This document shows, in pieces, positions 9,898-18,894 of a stretch of 64,000 nt of DNA (positions are counted from its first letter, which is position 1; every line of letters starts with the position of its first letter). The DNA comes from Ferriphaselus amnicola (GTDB taxonomy: Bacteria; Pseudomonadota; Gammaproteobacteria; Burkholderiales; Gallionellaceae). A program made the position numbers and the translations under genes. The notes under the pieces are model-generated. The model saw nothing but the letters and a program-made list of their open reading frames with translations, did not search any database and was not told the DNA's origin. The stretch spans positions 1,736,001-1,800,000 of the forward strand of contig NZ_AP018738.1 of the NCBI RefSeq assembly GCF_000974685.2, read 5' to 3'.

Positions 9898-10830
9898 TTA
9901 TGCCAGCGCAGCCAACGCTGCCTGAATTGCGGCGCTGTCGTTGAGCGCCAACGCTTGTTGATTGGTATCGATACGCTTATTCAAGCCCGCCAAAACCTTG
10001 CCCGGTGCGCACTCGGCGTTGATCGTCACGCCCATGCCGCCGAATGCCTGCACCGTCTCGACCCAGCGCACCGGTGAATACAACTGACGCACCAGCGCGT
10101 CGCGGATACTGGCAGCGTGGCTATAGCTGGCGACATCGGCGTTGTGCAACACGGGAATGCTGGCTGCTTGCACGGCCACGCCATCCAGATAACTACGAAG
10201 ACGCTCAGCCGCACCCTTGAGAAGCGCGCAATGCGATGGCACACTCATCGGCAACATGATGGCGCGTTTCGCGCCCTTAGCCTTAGCCAGCTCCATGCCA
10301 CGCTCCACCGCAGCACGGTTGCCCGCGATCACCACCTGCCCCGGGGAATTGAAGTTCACCGCTTCCAGCACCTCACCTTGCGCGCCTTCGATACAGACAG
10401 CGCGCACGCTGTCGTCATCCAACCCAAGAATCGCGGCAATGGCACCCACACCTTCCGGCACCGCTTGCTGCATACACTCGGCACGATAGCGCACCAACGG
10501 CAGTGCATCACGGAAGCAGATCGCCCCGCCCGCCACCAGCGCGGTGTACTCACCCAGACTGTGACCTGCCAACACGGCTGGCTGCGGTGCATTCAAAGAC
10601 TGCCAAGCGCGCCAGACGGCAACGCCCGCCGTCAACATCAACGGCTGCGTGTTCACGGTGGAATTCAGTTCAGCGTCCTCGCCTGCCTCGACCAGTTGCC
10701 ATAAGTCTTGACCCAGCACGTCGGAAGCTTCAGCGAATGTCTCACGCACCACAGCGAAATCGGCGTAGCCGTTCATCATGCCGCGCGATTGGGAACCTTG
10801 CCCGGGAAATACGAAAGCGAATTTAGTCAT
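9898..10830 (-). CDS. fabD: Malonyl-CoA:ACP transacylase
   Basis: Transfers malonyl from CoA to ACP, 310 residues. GQGSQ at residues 10-14 and the nucleophile elbow GHSLGEYTAL with Ser 91 mark the acyltransferase fold. The second catalytic His lies in VPSHCALL (about residue 200). It sits 73 bases after fabH; that gap carries a seven-base-period repeat described separately. Gene order fabH-fabD-fabG is the usual one. Confidence 0.97.
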   Translation of the reverse strand: MTKFAFVFPGQGSQSRGMMNGYADFAVVRETFAEASDVLGQDLWQLVEAGEDAELNSTVNTQPLMLTAGVAVWRAWQSLNAPQPAVLAGHSLGEYTALVAGGAICFRDALPLVRYRAECMQQAVPEGVGAIAAILGLDDDSVRAVCIEGAQGEVLEAVNFNSPGQVVIAGNRAAVERGMELAKAKGAKRAIMLPMSVPSHCALLKGAAERLRSYLDGVAVQAASIPVLHNADVASYSHAASIRDALVRQLYSPVRWVETVQAFGGMGVTINAECAPGKVLAGLNKRIDTNQQALALNDSAAIQAALAALA

Positions 10831-10835
10831 AACAA

Positions 10836-10868
10836 CAGTCGTTAGTTGGTAGTCATTAGTCGTCAGTT
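10836..10868. repeat. Heptanucleotide-period tandem repeat in the fabD-fabH gap
   Basis: Read on the minus strand, the gap contains five ACT trinucleotides spaced exactly seven bases apart (ACTGACG, ACTAATG, ACTACCA, ACTAACG, ACTG), that is ACT followed by four variable bases. The tract ends just six bases before the fabD start, so it overlaps the ribosome-binding region. A related seven-base-period block occurs inside dnaE. Confidence 0.6.
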
Positions 10869-10903
10869 AAAACACGCCCGTCAACCAGCGACGGGCAGCT
10901 ACT

Positions 10904-11863
10904 TCACCAGCTCAGTAGCACCGCACCCCACACAAAACCACCACCCACCGCCTCCAGCAAAACCTTTTGGCCGGGTTTGATCTTGCCGGAACGAACGGCG
11001 CTGTCCAACGCCAGCGGAATCGAGCCAGCGGACGTATTGCCATGCTGAGCGACGGTCAACACGACCTTGTCCATGCTGAGGCCGAGCTTCTTGGCGGTGG
11101 CTTCGATGATACGAATATTAGCCTGATGGGGCACCAACCAATCAATGTCGGCATAGCCCAACTTAAGGTCGGCCAGCAGCTCATCGACCACTTCCGCCAG
11201 CACTTTGACTGCGAATTTGAACACCGCCTGACCATCCATGTACATAAAGGGCGAGCCTTCGATCTTGCCGTGTCCGATGCGCGCATCGGCCTTCAACATG
11301 CCGCGATGGCGACCATCGGAATGCAGCTTCGCACCCAGTATGCCCGGTGTTTCTGACGCTTGCAGAATGACTGCTCCCGCCCCGTCACCGAACAATACGC
11401 AGGTACTGCGATCATTCCAGTCAAGCAAACGGGTCAGCGCTTCAGCACCGACCACCAGCGCAGTCCGCGCTTGCCCAGCACGGATATACAGGTCTGCCGT
11501 ATTCAGCGCAAAAACGAAACCACCGCACACCGCTTGCATATCGAATGCAGCACCGCCAGTACGAATGCCTAGCTTGTCTTGCAAGATGCAGGCGGTGCTC
11601 GGAAAAATCTGATCGGGCGTGGTTGTAGCGACGATGACGAGATCGATGTCTTCAGGCTTGACGCCCGCCATCTCCATCGCGCGCAGACTCGCCTGTAGCG
11701 CCAGATCGCTGGTCAGCTCCTGTTCGGCAGCCACATGACGCTCGGCGATGCCGCTACGGGTGAAAATCCAGTCGTGCGTAGTATCTACGATCTTCTCGAG
11801 ATCGTAGTTGGTCAGCACTTTTTCGGGCAAATAACTACCGGTACCGATAATCCTTGAATACAT
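10904..11863 (-). CDS. fabH: Beta-ketoacyl-ACP synthase III
   Basis: Starts fatty-acid synthesis by condensing acetyl-CoA with malonyl-ACP. The ATG at 11863 gives 319 residues beginning [15 protein letters not shown]; it overlaps the plsX stop by one base (TGATG), so translation is probably coupled. Active-site Cys 113 lies in [11 protein letters not shown], the His in VPHQANIRI (about 245) and the Asn in [13 protein letters not shown] (about 275). The longer frame to 11899 would run into plsX and is not used. Confidence 0.96.
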   Translation of the reverse strand: MYSRIIGTGSYLPEKVLTNYDLEKIVDTTHDWIFTRSGIAERHVAAEQELTSDLALQASLRAMEMAGVKPEDIDLVIVATTTPDQIFPSTACILQDKLGIRTGGAAFDMQAVCGGFVFALNTADLYIRAGQARTALVVGAEALTRLLDWNDRSTCVLFGDGAGAVILQASETPGILGAKLHSDGRHRGMLKADARIGHGKIEGSPFMYMDGQAVFKFAVKVLAEVVDELLADLKLGYADIDWLVPHQANIRIIEATAKKLGLSMDKVVLTVAQHGNTSAGSIPLALDSAVRSGKIKPGQKVLLEAVGGGFVWGAVLLSW

Positions 11864-12894
11864 CAGGCCACCTCTTTTGGTTGGCGCGCGAGATGCCACT
11901 TCTCGACGTGTTCGCTAATATGCTGCAACATGCCGCCACGCACTTCCTCAGCAGCTCGCTCAATGGCACAACGGAAAGCGTAAATATCAGCTGAACCGTG
12001 GCTCTTCACCACAATACCGCGCAAACCCAAGAAGCTCGCGCCGTTATAACGACGATGATCGACGCGATGCTTGAATGCTTTTAGCACCGGCATCGCAATC
12101 GCTGCCATCGCCTTAGTAAACACGTTGCGATTGAATTCCTCGCGCAGAAAACTGCCTAGCATCTGAGCCAGACCTTCGGTCGTCTTCAGCGCCACATTGC
12201 CGACGAACCCATCACACACCACGACATGGGTAATGCCCTTGAAGATGTCGTTACCTTCCACGTTACCGTAGAAATTGAGGTCGCTTTCCTGCAACAGCTT
12301 GGCCGCCTGCTTAACCACTTCGTTGCCCTTGATATCTTCGCTACCGATGTTCAACAAGCCGACGGAAGGATTGTCGATATGATCGACGGCACTGACTAAG
12401 GTCGATCCCATCAAGGCAAACTGCAACAGGTGCTCAGCATTGCAATCAACATTAGCACCGAGATCGAGCATGCAAACCTCGCCCTTGACCGTAGGCAGGA
12501 ACGAGGCGATCGCCGGACGATCAATACCGGGCAACGTCTTCAACACGTAACGAGCGGTCGCCATCAGCGCCCCCGTATTGCCGGCACTGACGCAGGCTCC
12601 CGCCTGAGCCTCTTTGACCAGATTGATCGCCAAGCGCATGGACGACTGCTTCTTATTGCGCAAAGCCAGCTGCGGCGACTCATCCATCCCCACGACCTCA
12701 GTCGCGTGATGAACCATCAGGCGTGAACTCTGCGAGACATTCAATACCTGAAGTTCAGCCTGAATCTCCACCTCTAAGCCCACTAGAATGATGGTGTCTT
12801 CTGGATGCTGCTGTAAATACTGAACAGCAGCGGGTACGGTGACTTTGCTACCATGATCACCACCCATGGCATCAATCGCTAAGGTAACCCCCAC
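11863..12894 (-). CDS. plsX: Phosphate acyltransferase PlsX
   Basis: Converts acyl-ACP to acyl-phosphate, the first step of the PlsX/PlsY route to lysophosphatidic acid, at the inner face of the membrane. At 343 residues it is full length, with the N-terminal [11 protein letters not shown] signature and the conserved [10 protein letters not shown] and [12 protein letters not shown] segments. It lies between rpmF and fabH as in many proteobacteria. An internal hairpin in the rpmF-plsX gap may lower read-through from rpmF. Confidence 0.96.
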   Translation of the reverse strand: MGVTLAIDAMGGDHGSKVTVPAAVQYLQQHPEDTIILVGLEVEIQAELQVLNVSQSSRLMVHHATEVVGMDESPQLALRNKKQSSMRLAINLVKEAQAGACVSAGNTGALMATARYVLKTLPGIDRPAIASFLPTVKGEVCMLDLGANVDCNAEHLLQFALMGSTLVSAVDHIDNPSVGLLNIGSEDIKGNEVVKQAAKLLQESDLNFYGNVEGNDIFKGITHVVVCDGFVGNVALKTTEGLAQMLGSFLREEFNRNVFTKAMAAIAMPVLKAFKHRVDHRRYNGASFLGLRGIVVKSHGSADIYAFRCAIERAAEEVRGGMLQHISEHVEKWHLARQPKEVA

Positions 12895-12921
12895 TTTACA
12901 GCACTCCCAGATTCAATAGAC

Positions 12922-12957
12922 AGAACAAAGCCCGGCCTGCTACGCAACGACCGGGCT
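12922..12957 (-). terminator. Hairpin between rpmF and plsX (possible partial terminator)
   Basis: AGCCCGG (12929-12935) pairs with CCGGGCT (12951-12957) around a 15-base loop. On the minus strand it is followed by TTTGTTCT. Lying inside an operon, it more likely attenuates than stops transcription, leaving more L32 message than plsX message. Confidence 0.45.
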
Positions 12958-12974
12958 CAGCGAAACGGTGGGAA

Positions 12975-13154
12975 TCAATCACCCTTGGTCTTAACGACCT
13001 TCTTGCCGCGATAGAAACCTGTCGGGCTGATGTGGTGACGCAAATGAGTTTCACCAGTGGATGGCTCAATCGCTGTCGCCGGGCTGGTCAGGAAATCATG
13101 CGCACGGTGCATCCCACGCTTGGATGGGGACTTCTTATTCTGCTGAACTGCCAT
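12975..13154 (-). CDS. rpmF: 50S ribosomal protein L32
   Basis: Small basic ribosomal protein of 59 residues. The minus strand reads [20 protein letters not shown] at the N-terminus, followed by the family's [20 protein letters not shown] region and the FYRGKKVV tail. It lacks the four zinc-binding cysteines of the C+ form. A TTTTTAGGAG ribosome site precedes the ATG. The yceD-rpmF-plsX order is conserved across proteobacteria. Confidence 0.97.
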   Translation of the reverse strand: MAVQQNKKSPSKRGMHRAHDFLTSPATAIEPSTGETHLRHHISPTGFYRGKKVVKTKGD

Positions 13155-13178
13155 TTCGTACTCCTAAAAATAAATAAA

Positions 13179-13667
13179 CTACTTACTCTTCAATCCTGCC
13201 AGCACAGCAAACGGATTCGCTTCCGGCCGACTCAATCCCGCACTATTCGCCTCACATTCACCCTCGGCATGGCGCGGGGCGAATGGCAACGCCAACAATA
13301 ATTCATCCTCGATCAATCCTGCCACATCTAACTGTGGTGACGCAGCGATACTATCGAACTCTTCGTCCTCATCTGCAAACTCATCCAGCTCGCCTTCCGC
13401 CAAATGCAAACGCGACATCAGCAACACAGGGAAAGTCATCGCTTCTAAGCAACGCTGGCAGCGGGGCTGACAACCACCTTCCAGCAACAACTCCAGCATG
13501 AGCTTCTCGTCTTTACTCTGGAAGCCGCGCAGATGAAAAACGATGTTTCCTTCCTGCGTAGCCAATACATCCTGCAGACGCGACAACGCAGAAACCGGCA
13601 ACTCACCGCGTAACTCCTTGCCTTGACGGGCAAATTCCAGACTATCGATGAAAGGCTGTGCAAACAT
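13179..13667 (-). CDS. yceD: YceD family protein (DUF177), 23S rRNA accumulation factor
   Basis: Small acidic protein of the DUF177/YceD family; E. coli and plant members are needed for normal 23S rRNA accumulation. The ATG at 13667 gives 162 residues starting MFAQPFIDSLEFARQGKEL. The CQPRCQRCLEAM segment (about residues 66-77) holds the paired cysteines typical of the family, followed by a very acidic stretch (DEFADEDEEFD). The longer frame to 13937 runs antisense through maf and is rejected. It is the first gene of the rpmF-plsX-fab cluster and is divergent from maf. Confidence 0.9.
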   Translation of the reverse strand: MFAQPFIDSLEFARQGKELRGELPVSALSRLQDVLATQEGNIVFHLRGFQSKDEKLMLELLLEGGCQPRCQRCLEAMTFPVLLMSRLHLAEGELDEFADEDEEFDSIAASPQLDVAGLIEDELLLALPFAPRHAEGECEANSAGLSRPEANPFAVLAGLKSK

Positions 13668-13676
13668 GAGGCGCGC

Positions 13677-14306
13677 ATGATATATATTTCGCCCTCCCCT
13701 GTCAAAAATCACGGAAAAATTTTGAATTCTCAGCCGCTTGTTCTTGCCTCGACCTCCCCTTACCGTTGCGAACTCCTGTCGCGCCTGCGCATTCCGTTTG
13801 AGACCGCTGCGCCCGATGTGGACGAAACGCCGTTGCTCGGCGAGTCTGCCCGCGAAACTTCGCGCCGCTTGTCGCACGAAAAAGCGCTGGCTGTCGCCAG
13901 CCGCTTCCCGAATGCCCTGATCATCGGATCCGATCAAGTGGCACTACTTGATGGCCAGCAGATCGGCAAACCTGGCAATCACGACAACGCCGTACGCCAG
14001 TTACAAGCCATGCGCGGCAAAACCGTCGTTTTTTATACCGCACTCACTTTACTCAATGCCCGCAACGGCGAGATACAGACTGAAGTAGCCGAGAATCGCG
14101 TCAGCTTCCGCCAACTTAGCGACGAAGAAATTGAGTCCTACCTACACTTAGAGCAACCCTACAACTGCGCCGGCAGCGCCAAGTCTGAAGGGCTAGGCAT
14201 CGCCCTCATCCAACGCATGGAGGGCGACGATCCTAACGCATTGGTCGGCCTACCATTGATCCTGCTAATCTCCATGCTAAAAAATCAGGGCGTCAGCCTA
14301 TTTTAA
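13677..14306 (+). CDS. yceF: Maf family nucleotide pyrophosphatase (YceF type)
   Basis: House-cleaning nucleotide pyrophosphatase; the E. coli YceF subgroup hydrolyses m7GTP. The LASTSPYRCELL nucleotide-binding motif, the IIGSDQVALLDGQQIGKP segment and the CAGSAKSEGLGIAL region match YceF rather than YhdE. The ATG at 13677 gives 209 residues, but 15 of these precede the usual family start. A TTG at 13722 (LNSQPLVLAS) would give a more typical N-terminus and leave room for divergent promoters with yceD, whose ATG is only ten bases away. Which start is used is unresolved. Confidence 0.9.
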   Translation: MIYISPSPVKNHGKILNSQPLVLASTSPYRCELLSRLRIPFETAAPDVDETPLLGESARETSRRLSHEKALAVASRFPNALIIGSDQVALLDGQQIGKPGNHDNAVRQLQAMRGKTVVFYTALTLLNARNGEIQTEVAENRVSFRQLSDEEIESYLHLEQPYNCAGSAKSEGLGIALIQRMEGDDPNALVGLPLILLISMLKNQGVSLF

Positions 14307-14329
14307 TGCTTCACACGCCGCCTGATTTT
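14281..14329 (+). terminator. Inverted repeat at the end of maf
   Basis: AAAATCAGG (14281-14289) pairs with CCTGATTTT (14321-14329), extended by an imperfect GCGT/ACGC. The loop is long (about 25 bases) and overlaps the maf stop codon, so this is a weak terminator candidate separating maf from trxA. Confidence 0.3.
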
Positions 14330-14405
14330 AGTTAGGATGCCAACTGATTACGAAACTTCCATCTAGCAACACCCCAAACAACCCTAGAAATAAGCGAGAA
14401 AAATC

Positions 14406-14732
14406 ATGAGTGAGCACATTAGTTATGTGACAGACCAGAGCTTTGCAGCTGACGTGTTGCAATCACCGATCCCCGTACTAGTTGATTACTGGGCAGAATG
14501 GTGCGGCCCTTGCCGCATGATCGCCCCGATTCTGGAAGAAGTCGCCAAAGATTACGCCGGCCGTCTGGCCGTGGCCAAACTAAACGTGGACGAAAACCAA
14601 GCCACGCCTCAGAAATACGGCATCCGCGGCATCCCCACATTGATGTTATTCAAGAATGGCAACATCGAAGCCACCAAGGTTGGCGCTTTATCCAAGTCGC
14701 AACTCACTGCTTTCATTGACAGCCACATCTGA
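14406..14732 (+). CDS. trxA: Thioredoxin 1
   Basis: Cytoplasmic dithiol reductant of 108 residues. The active site WCGPC has Cys 33 and Cys 36, the cis-proline loop is [11 protein letters not shown], and the fold is complete. It is followed by rho after 133 bases, the classic trxA-rho arrangement. Thioredoxin reductase (trxB) is also in this window at 63 kb, and methionine sulfoxide reductase (msrA, 60 kb) is a usual client, although MsrA here seems to be exported. Confidence 0.97.
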   Translation: MSEHISYVTDQSFAADVLQSPIPVLVDYWAEWCGPCRMIAPILEEVAKDYAGRLAVAKLNVDENQATPQKYGIRGIPTLMLFKNGNIEATKVGALSKSQLTAFIDSHI

Positions 14733-14865
14733 ACCATTTAACCTCGCGCCTGCATTCACCCCGCTGCACGACCAAACCAATACAAACAGCGGCAATGCGG
14801 GCGCTTCCCGTCTGATTCACCATTCCCCGGTTTCAACCTAAGTAGCCTCCATCCATACCCACACC

Positions 14866-16122
14866 ATGCACTTATCCGACCTCAAGACCAAGCACGTCAC
14901 TGAACTCGTCGAAATGGCCGTCGCCAACTCCATCGACAACGCCAATCGTATGCGCAAGCAAGATCTGATCTTCGCCTTGCTGAAGAACCAAGCCAAGAAG
15001 GGCGAAAGCATCTTCGGCGACGGTACACTAGAAGTGCTGCCGGACGGCTTCGGATTCCTACGTTCGCCAGACACCTCATATCTGGCAGGCCCAGACGACA
15101 TCTATGTCAGCCCCAGCCAGATCCGCCGCTTTAACTTGCACACAGGCGACTCGATCGAAGGCGAGATTCGCACGCCCAAGGATGGCGAGCGTTACGTAGC
15201 TCTAGTCAAGGTCGATCGGGTCAATAGCGAACCGCCAGAGAACGCCAAAAACAAGATCCTGTTCGAGAACCTGACGCCGCTTTTCCCAAGAGAACCGCTC
15301 AAGCTGGAGCGTGATATCAAGTCCGAGGAGAACATCACCGGACGCATCATCGACATCGTCGCTCCCATCGGCAAGGGACAGCGCGGCTTGCTGGTCGCCT
15401 CGCCCAAGTCCGGCAAGACGGTGATGCTGCAACACATCGCACACTCCATTTCGGCGAACAATCCCGATGCAACCTTGATCGTACTATTGATCGATGAGCG
15501 CCCTGAAGAGGTGACGGAAATGACCCGAACCGTGCGCGGAGAGGTAGTCGCCTCCACTTTCGACGAGCCCGCCACCCGTCACGTACAGGTCGCTGAAATG
15601 GTGCTGGAAAAAGCCAAGCGCTTAGTCGAACACAAAAAAGATGTCATCATCCTGCTCGACTCGATCACTCGCTTGGCGCGCGCCTACAACACCGTCATCC
15701 CCTCCTCCGGCAAAGTATTGACCGGCGGCGTCGATGCCAATGCGCTGCAAAAACCCAAGCGTTTCTTCGGCGCGGCGCGCAACATCGAAGAGGGAGGCTC
15801 GCTGACCATCATCGCTACCGCGCTGGTCGATACCGGCAGCCGTATGGACGACGTGATCTACGAAGAATTCAAGGGTACCGGCAACATGGAGATCCATCTG
15901 GATCGCCGCATGGCCGAGAAGCGCATCTACCCAGCGATCAACGTCAACCGTTCCGGAACCCGCAAGGAAGAGCTACTGATCAAGGCCGACATCCTGCAAC
16001 GCATCTGGGTGCTACGCAAGCTGCTCTACCCGATGGACGAATTGGACGCGATGGAATTCCTGCTCGACAAGATCAAGGCGACCAAGAACAACGCCGACTT
16101 CTTCGATTCGATGCGCCGTTAA
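14866..16122 (+). CDS. rho: Transcription termination factor Rho
   Basis: Hexameric RNA helicase that ends transcription, 418 residues, the usual length. It has the N-terminal RNA-binding domain with [22 protein letters not shown] (about residues 62-83), the Walker A loop ASPKSGKT (about 178-185), Walker [17 protein letters not shown] and the Q/R loops in [17 protein letters not shown]. There is no clear ribosome site before the ATG, and the 133-base leader is rich in C and poor in G, as expected of a Rho-loading site. This would fit the known autoregulation of rho in E. coli. The trxA-rho order is widely conserved. Confidence 0.97.
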   Translation: MHLSDLKTKHVTELVEMAVANSIDNANRMRKQDLIFALLKNQAKKGESIFGDGTLEVLPDGFGFLRSPDTSYLAGPDDIYVSPSQIRRFNLHTGDSIEGEIRTPKDGERYVALVKVDRVNSEPPENAKNKILFENLTPLFPREPLKLERDIKSEENITGRIIDIVAPIGKGQRGLLVASPKSGKTVMLQHIAHSISANNPDATLIVLLIDERPEEVTEMTRTVRGEVVASTFDEPATRHVQVAEMVLEKAKRLVEHKKDVIILLDSITRLARAYNTVIPSSGKVLTGGVDANALQKPKRFFGAARNIEEGGSLTIIATALVDTGSRMDDVIYEEFKGTGNMEIHLDRRMAEKRIYPAINVNRSGTRKEELLIKADILQRIWVLRKLLYPMDELDAMEFLLDKIKATKNNADFFDSMRR

Positions 16123-16141
16123 TCCGCACCTGATCGAAGCG

Positions 16142-16645
16142 ATGAACCGCCCCTCTTTGGCGATCGTGGTGGCGATGGCGCAGAACCGCACCATCGGCAT
16201 CAATAATACCCTGCCTTGGCGCTGCCCAGAAGACCTGAAGCACTTCAAGGCACTGACTATGGGGCATCACCTCATCATGGGGCGAAAAACCTTTGATTCG
16301 ATCGGCAAAGCATTGCCGGGACGGACTACTGTTGTAGTGACACGAAATACCACATGGTCGGCGGAAGGCTGTATTGCAGCTCACTCATTGCAGCAAGCAA
16401 TCGACGCCTGCAATGGTGATAACTCTGCCTTCATTGTGGGCGGGGCGGAGCTGTATGCTCAGGCATTGCCACTGGTCGAGACACTCTTCATCACCGAGAT
16501 CGACCAAATCGTTGACGGCGATGCCTACTTCCCCTCTTTTTCTCGCACAGAGTGGATAGAAACCGAGCGTAGGAGCAGCGCGCAGGAAACCCCTCAGCCG
16601 TTGCACTACGATTTTGTGACGTACCGTAGAAAGCCGACTAATTAG
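16142..16645 (+). CDS. folA: Dihydrofolate reductase
   Basis: Reduces dihydrofolate to tetrahydrofolate with NADPH, 167 residues. The N-terminus SLAIVVAMAQNRTIGINNTLPW contains the Met20-loop region. The substrate-binding acid lies in CPEDLKHFK, the cofactor loop is HLIMGRKTFDSIGKALPGR, and the late IVGGAELY glycine motif is intact. It starts 20 bases after rho and reads in the same direction, so it may be expressed by read-through from the rho promoter. Confidence 0.95.
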   Translation: MNRPSLAIVVAMAQNRTIGINNTLPWRCPEDLKHFKALTMGHHLIMGRKTFDSIGKALPGRTTVVVTRNTTWSAEGCIAAHSLQQAIDACNGDNSAFIVGGAELYAQALPLVETLFITEIDQIVDGDAYFPSFSRTEWIETERRSSAQETPQPLHYDFVTYRRKPTN

Positions 16646-16732
16646 CGGCACGAAAGCGAATCTTCTTGCACCACAAAGAGGATTCTGTTAATAAAGCGCG
16701 TTTTGTAAATTCCCCTGATTCTGGAGACGTAA

Positions 16733-17152
16733 ATGCCTCAACCCAGCAAGCCTGTTGCCCCGTACAAACCCAAGAAGGGTGAAGCCTATATGAGCCCAGC
16801 TCAGCTTGAGCACTTCCGCACCATGCTGAACGGCATCAAAACTGAACTTAGCCAAGACATCGACCGCACCGTGCATACCATGCAGGACGAAGCCACCGTG
16901 TTCGCCGACCCGAACGACCGTGCTAGCCAAGAGTCTGACATGAGCTTGGAGCTACGCAACCGCGACCGCGAACGCAAGCTTATCAAGAACATCGACAAGA
17001 TTCTGATTCGCATCGACGAGGGCGACTACGGCTATTGCGACAAATGTGGCATCGAAATCGGCCTAAGCCGCTTGGAAGCCCGCCCGACTGCCACACTCTG
17101 TATCGACTGCAAAACGCTGGAAGAAATCCGCGAAAAACAGATGGCGCGCTAA
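16733..17152 (+). CDS. dksA: RNA polymerase-binding transcription factor DksA
   Basis: Partner of ppGpp in the stringent response; it inserts a coiled coil into the RNA polymerase secondary channel. Of 139 residues, the coiled coil runs over about 20-95. The tip acids Asp 59 and Asp 62 with Ala 64 (DPNDRAS) match the functional DxxDxA of E. coli. The zinc site is complete: Cys 102, 105, 123 and 126. A GGAG ribosome site precedes the ATG. A likely target lies in the window: the tRNA-Gly/tRNA-Cys promoter with its GC-rich discriminator. Confidence 0.96.
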   Translation: MPQPSKPVAPYKPKKGEAYMSPAQLEHFRTMLNGIKTELSQDIDRTVHTMQDEATVFADPNDRASQESDMSLELRNRDRERKLIKNIDKILIRIDEGDYGYCDKCGIEIGLSRLEARPTATLCIDCKTLEEIREKQMAR

Positions 17153-17170
17153 ATCGCACGCATCAAATAG

Positions 17171-17193
17171 ACAGGCCGCAGAACGCGGCCTGT
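17171..17193. terminator. Perfect hairpin between convergent dksA and rlmD
   Basis: ACAGGCCGC (17171-17179) and GCGGCCTGT (17185-17193) form a nine-base-pair stem with a five-base loop, midway between convergent genes. Neither side has a strong T run, so it may act as a weak two-way terminator or simply protect 3' ends. Confidence 0.5.
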
Positions 17194-17195
17194 AA

Positions 17196-18509
17196 TCAAT
17201 CCTCCCGCACAAACAAGGCGATCGACTCGACGTGCGAGGTATGCGGAAACATATTCATCACACCTGCTTCACTCAACTTGTAGCCATGGTTTTGCACCAG
17301 CAGGCCTGCATCACGCGCCAGCGTCGCTGGATTACAGCTCACATAGACGATGCGCTTAGGCGCGGTCTCTGGCGTGATCGCCTTGACCAGTTCAATGGCT
17401 CCATCTCGCGGCGGGTCGATCAGCCAACGGTCGAACTTGCCTAGTCTGACCAAAGCAACCTCGTCCATCTCGAACAAATTCATCGCCATGAAATCGGTAT
17501 TTGCCGACAAACCATTGTGCGCAGCATTCTGCGCGGCACGTTTCACCAGCGCTGCACTTCCCTCGATACCCAACACCTGAGCGCCGCTGCGTGCAATCGG
17601 CAGCGTGAAATTGCCCAAACCACAGAAGAAATCGGCAATGCGTTCGCCTGCCTGTGGTGCCAGCAGTCGTATAGCGCGATGCACCATCACCCGATTAAGC
17701 TGGTGATTCACTTGGGTGAACTCAGTCGGTGCGAACGGCATCTCGATGCCGAACTCAGGCAAGGTGTAAGTCAGCGCAGGCGCGTCCAGCGGATAGAACG
17801 GCTGTACCGTTTCCGGCCCCTTGGTCTGCGTCCAGAACTGCACCTTGAACTCGTCAGCGAAAGCGCGCAGTTCGACTTCATCCTGACGGCTAAGTGGCTC
17901 TAGGATGCGCAGCACCAGCGCATCGACGTTGTCGCCGCAAGCCACCTCAATCTGCGGCAGCTTGTCACGAATAGAAAGTCTGTCCATCAGCTGCACCAAG
18001 TCCGTCAGCATGTAGCCGATCTTGGGCGGCAAGATTTCGCAGTGGGTCATATCGGCCACATAGCTACTGCGTTTTTCGTGGAACCCGACGATGGTCTTGT
18101 TCTTTTTGATGACGTGCTTCACCGATAGCCGCGCACGCTGGCGATAGCCCCAAATCAGCCCGTGCATAGGCGGCAAGATAGTCTCTGCCTTGACCTTGCC
18201 GATGTGCCACAGATTGTCTTCCAGAATGCGCTGCTTGGCCGCAACTTGGCCACGCGCGTCCTGATGCTGCATCGAGCAGCCACCACACACACCGAAGTGC
18301 TGACACTTGGGCTGAACGCGCATGAACGATGATTTAAAAATCTGGCCGATCTGCGCCATCTCGAAATTCGGCTTCTTGCGATAGGATGAATACGTCACGC
18401 GCTCGCCCGGCAAGGCACCTTCGATGAAGATCGTTTTTCCTTCGTACCGCGCAACTCCACGCCCTTCGTAGTCGAGCGACTCAACCGCTACCTGATGTAT
18501 TTCCGCCAT
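17196..18509 (-). CDS. rlmD: 23S rRNA (uracil-1939-C5)-methyltransferase RlmD
   Basis: SAM-dependent methyltransferase with a 4Fe-4S cluster, 437 residues. It has an N-terminal TRAM domain (about residues 1-60) and iron-sulfur cysteines in [10 protein letters not shown] plus a fourth in MTHCEIL. The SAM-binding motif is [16 protein letters not shown] (about 290), and the catalytic cysteine lies in [13 protein letters not shown] (about 390). The ATG follows AGGGAAT as ribosome site. It is convergent with dksA and seven bases downstream of the vanZ-like gene. Confidence 0.93.
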   Translation of the reverse strand: MAEIHQVAVESLDYEGRGVARYEGKTIFIEGALPGERVTYSSYRKKPNFEMAQIGQIFKSSFMRVQPKCQHFGVCGGCSMQHQDARGQVAAKQRILEDNLWHIGKVKAETILPPMHGLIWGYRQRARLSVKHVIKKNKTIVGFHEKRSSYVADMTHCEILPPKIGYMLTDLVQLMDRLSIRDKLPQIEVACGDNVDALVLRILEPLSRQDEVELRAFADEFKVQFWTQTKGPETVQPFYPLDAPALTYTLPEFGIEMPFAPTEFTQVNHQLNRVMVHRAIRLLAPQAGERIADFFCGLGNFTLPIARSGAQVLGIEGSAALVKRAAQNAAHNGLSANTDFMAMNLFEMDEVALVRLGKFDRWLIDPPRDGAIELVKAITPETAPKRIVYVSCNPATLARDAGLLVQNHGYKLSEAGVMNMFPHTSHVESIALFVRED

Positions 18510-18515
18510 GATTCC

Positions 18516-18893
18516 CTACCGTTTTAGCTGCGCTGTCGCAGCCTCTATCCACAATAAAATCCGTCCAGCCGAGCGACCTGCCAGCCACCACCCCAGCAAC
18601 ACGCCGGCGCTATTCGCCAACATATCGGCATACTCGAAGTAGCGATAGCCTGTCATACCCTGCAAGAACTCGATGCCGACACCCATCGCAACGAACACCA
18701 CGACCAGCCGCACCCGCAAATACTCAAGCTGACAGAACCACAGCATCAGTAGTGCGTAAGCTAGTGCGTGTTCCAACTTATCCACGCTCCAGAAATGAAC
18801 TGGCTCAGGCGGGTGCGGTGTCAACGAAAGGTAGAAGATAACCGCCACCCACAGCCAGCCCAAGGCTAGCCAAATCTTGCGAATAGTCATCAT
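18516..18893 (-). CDS. VanZ-like membrane protein
   Basis: Small integral membrane protein of 125 residues with about four hydrophobic segments (roughly 7-23, 41-56, 62-80 and 91-107). The pattern SLTPHPPEP...DKLEHALAYALLMLWF matches the VanZ-like family, named after the teicoplanin-resistance protein, whose biochemical role is unknown. Resistance should not be inferred here. It lies between the exonuclease and rlmD with almost no gaps, so the three are probably one transcript. Confidence 0.8.
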   Translation of the reverse strand: MMTIRKIWLALGWLWVAVIFYLSLTPHPPEPVHFWSVDKLEHALAYALLMLWFCQLEYLRVRLVVVFVAMGVGIEFLQGMTGYRYFEYADMLANSAGVLLGWWLAGRSAGRILLWIEAATAQLKR

Positions 18894-18894
18894 C

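Noticed and set aside
16646-16732. dksA promoter TTGCAC-N17-TAATAA
   Set aside because: The -10 matches only three of six consensus bases, so it was not listed as a feature.
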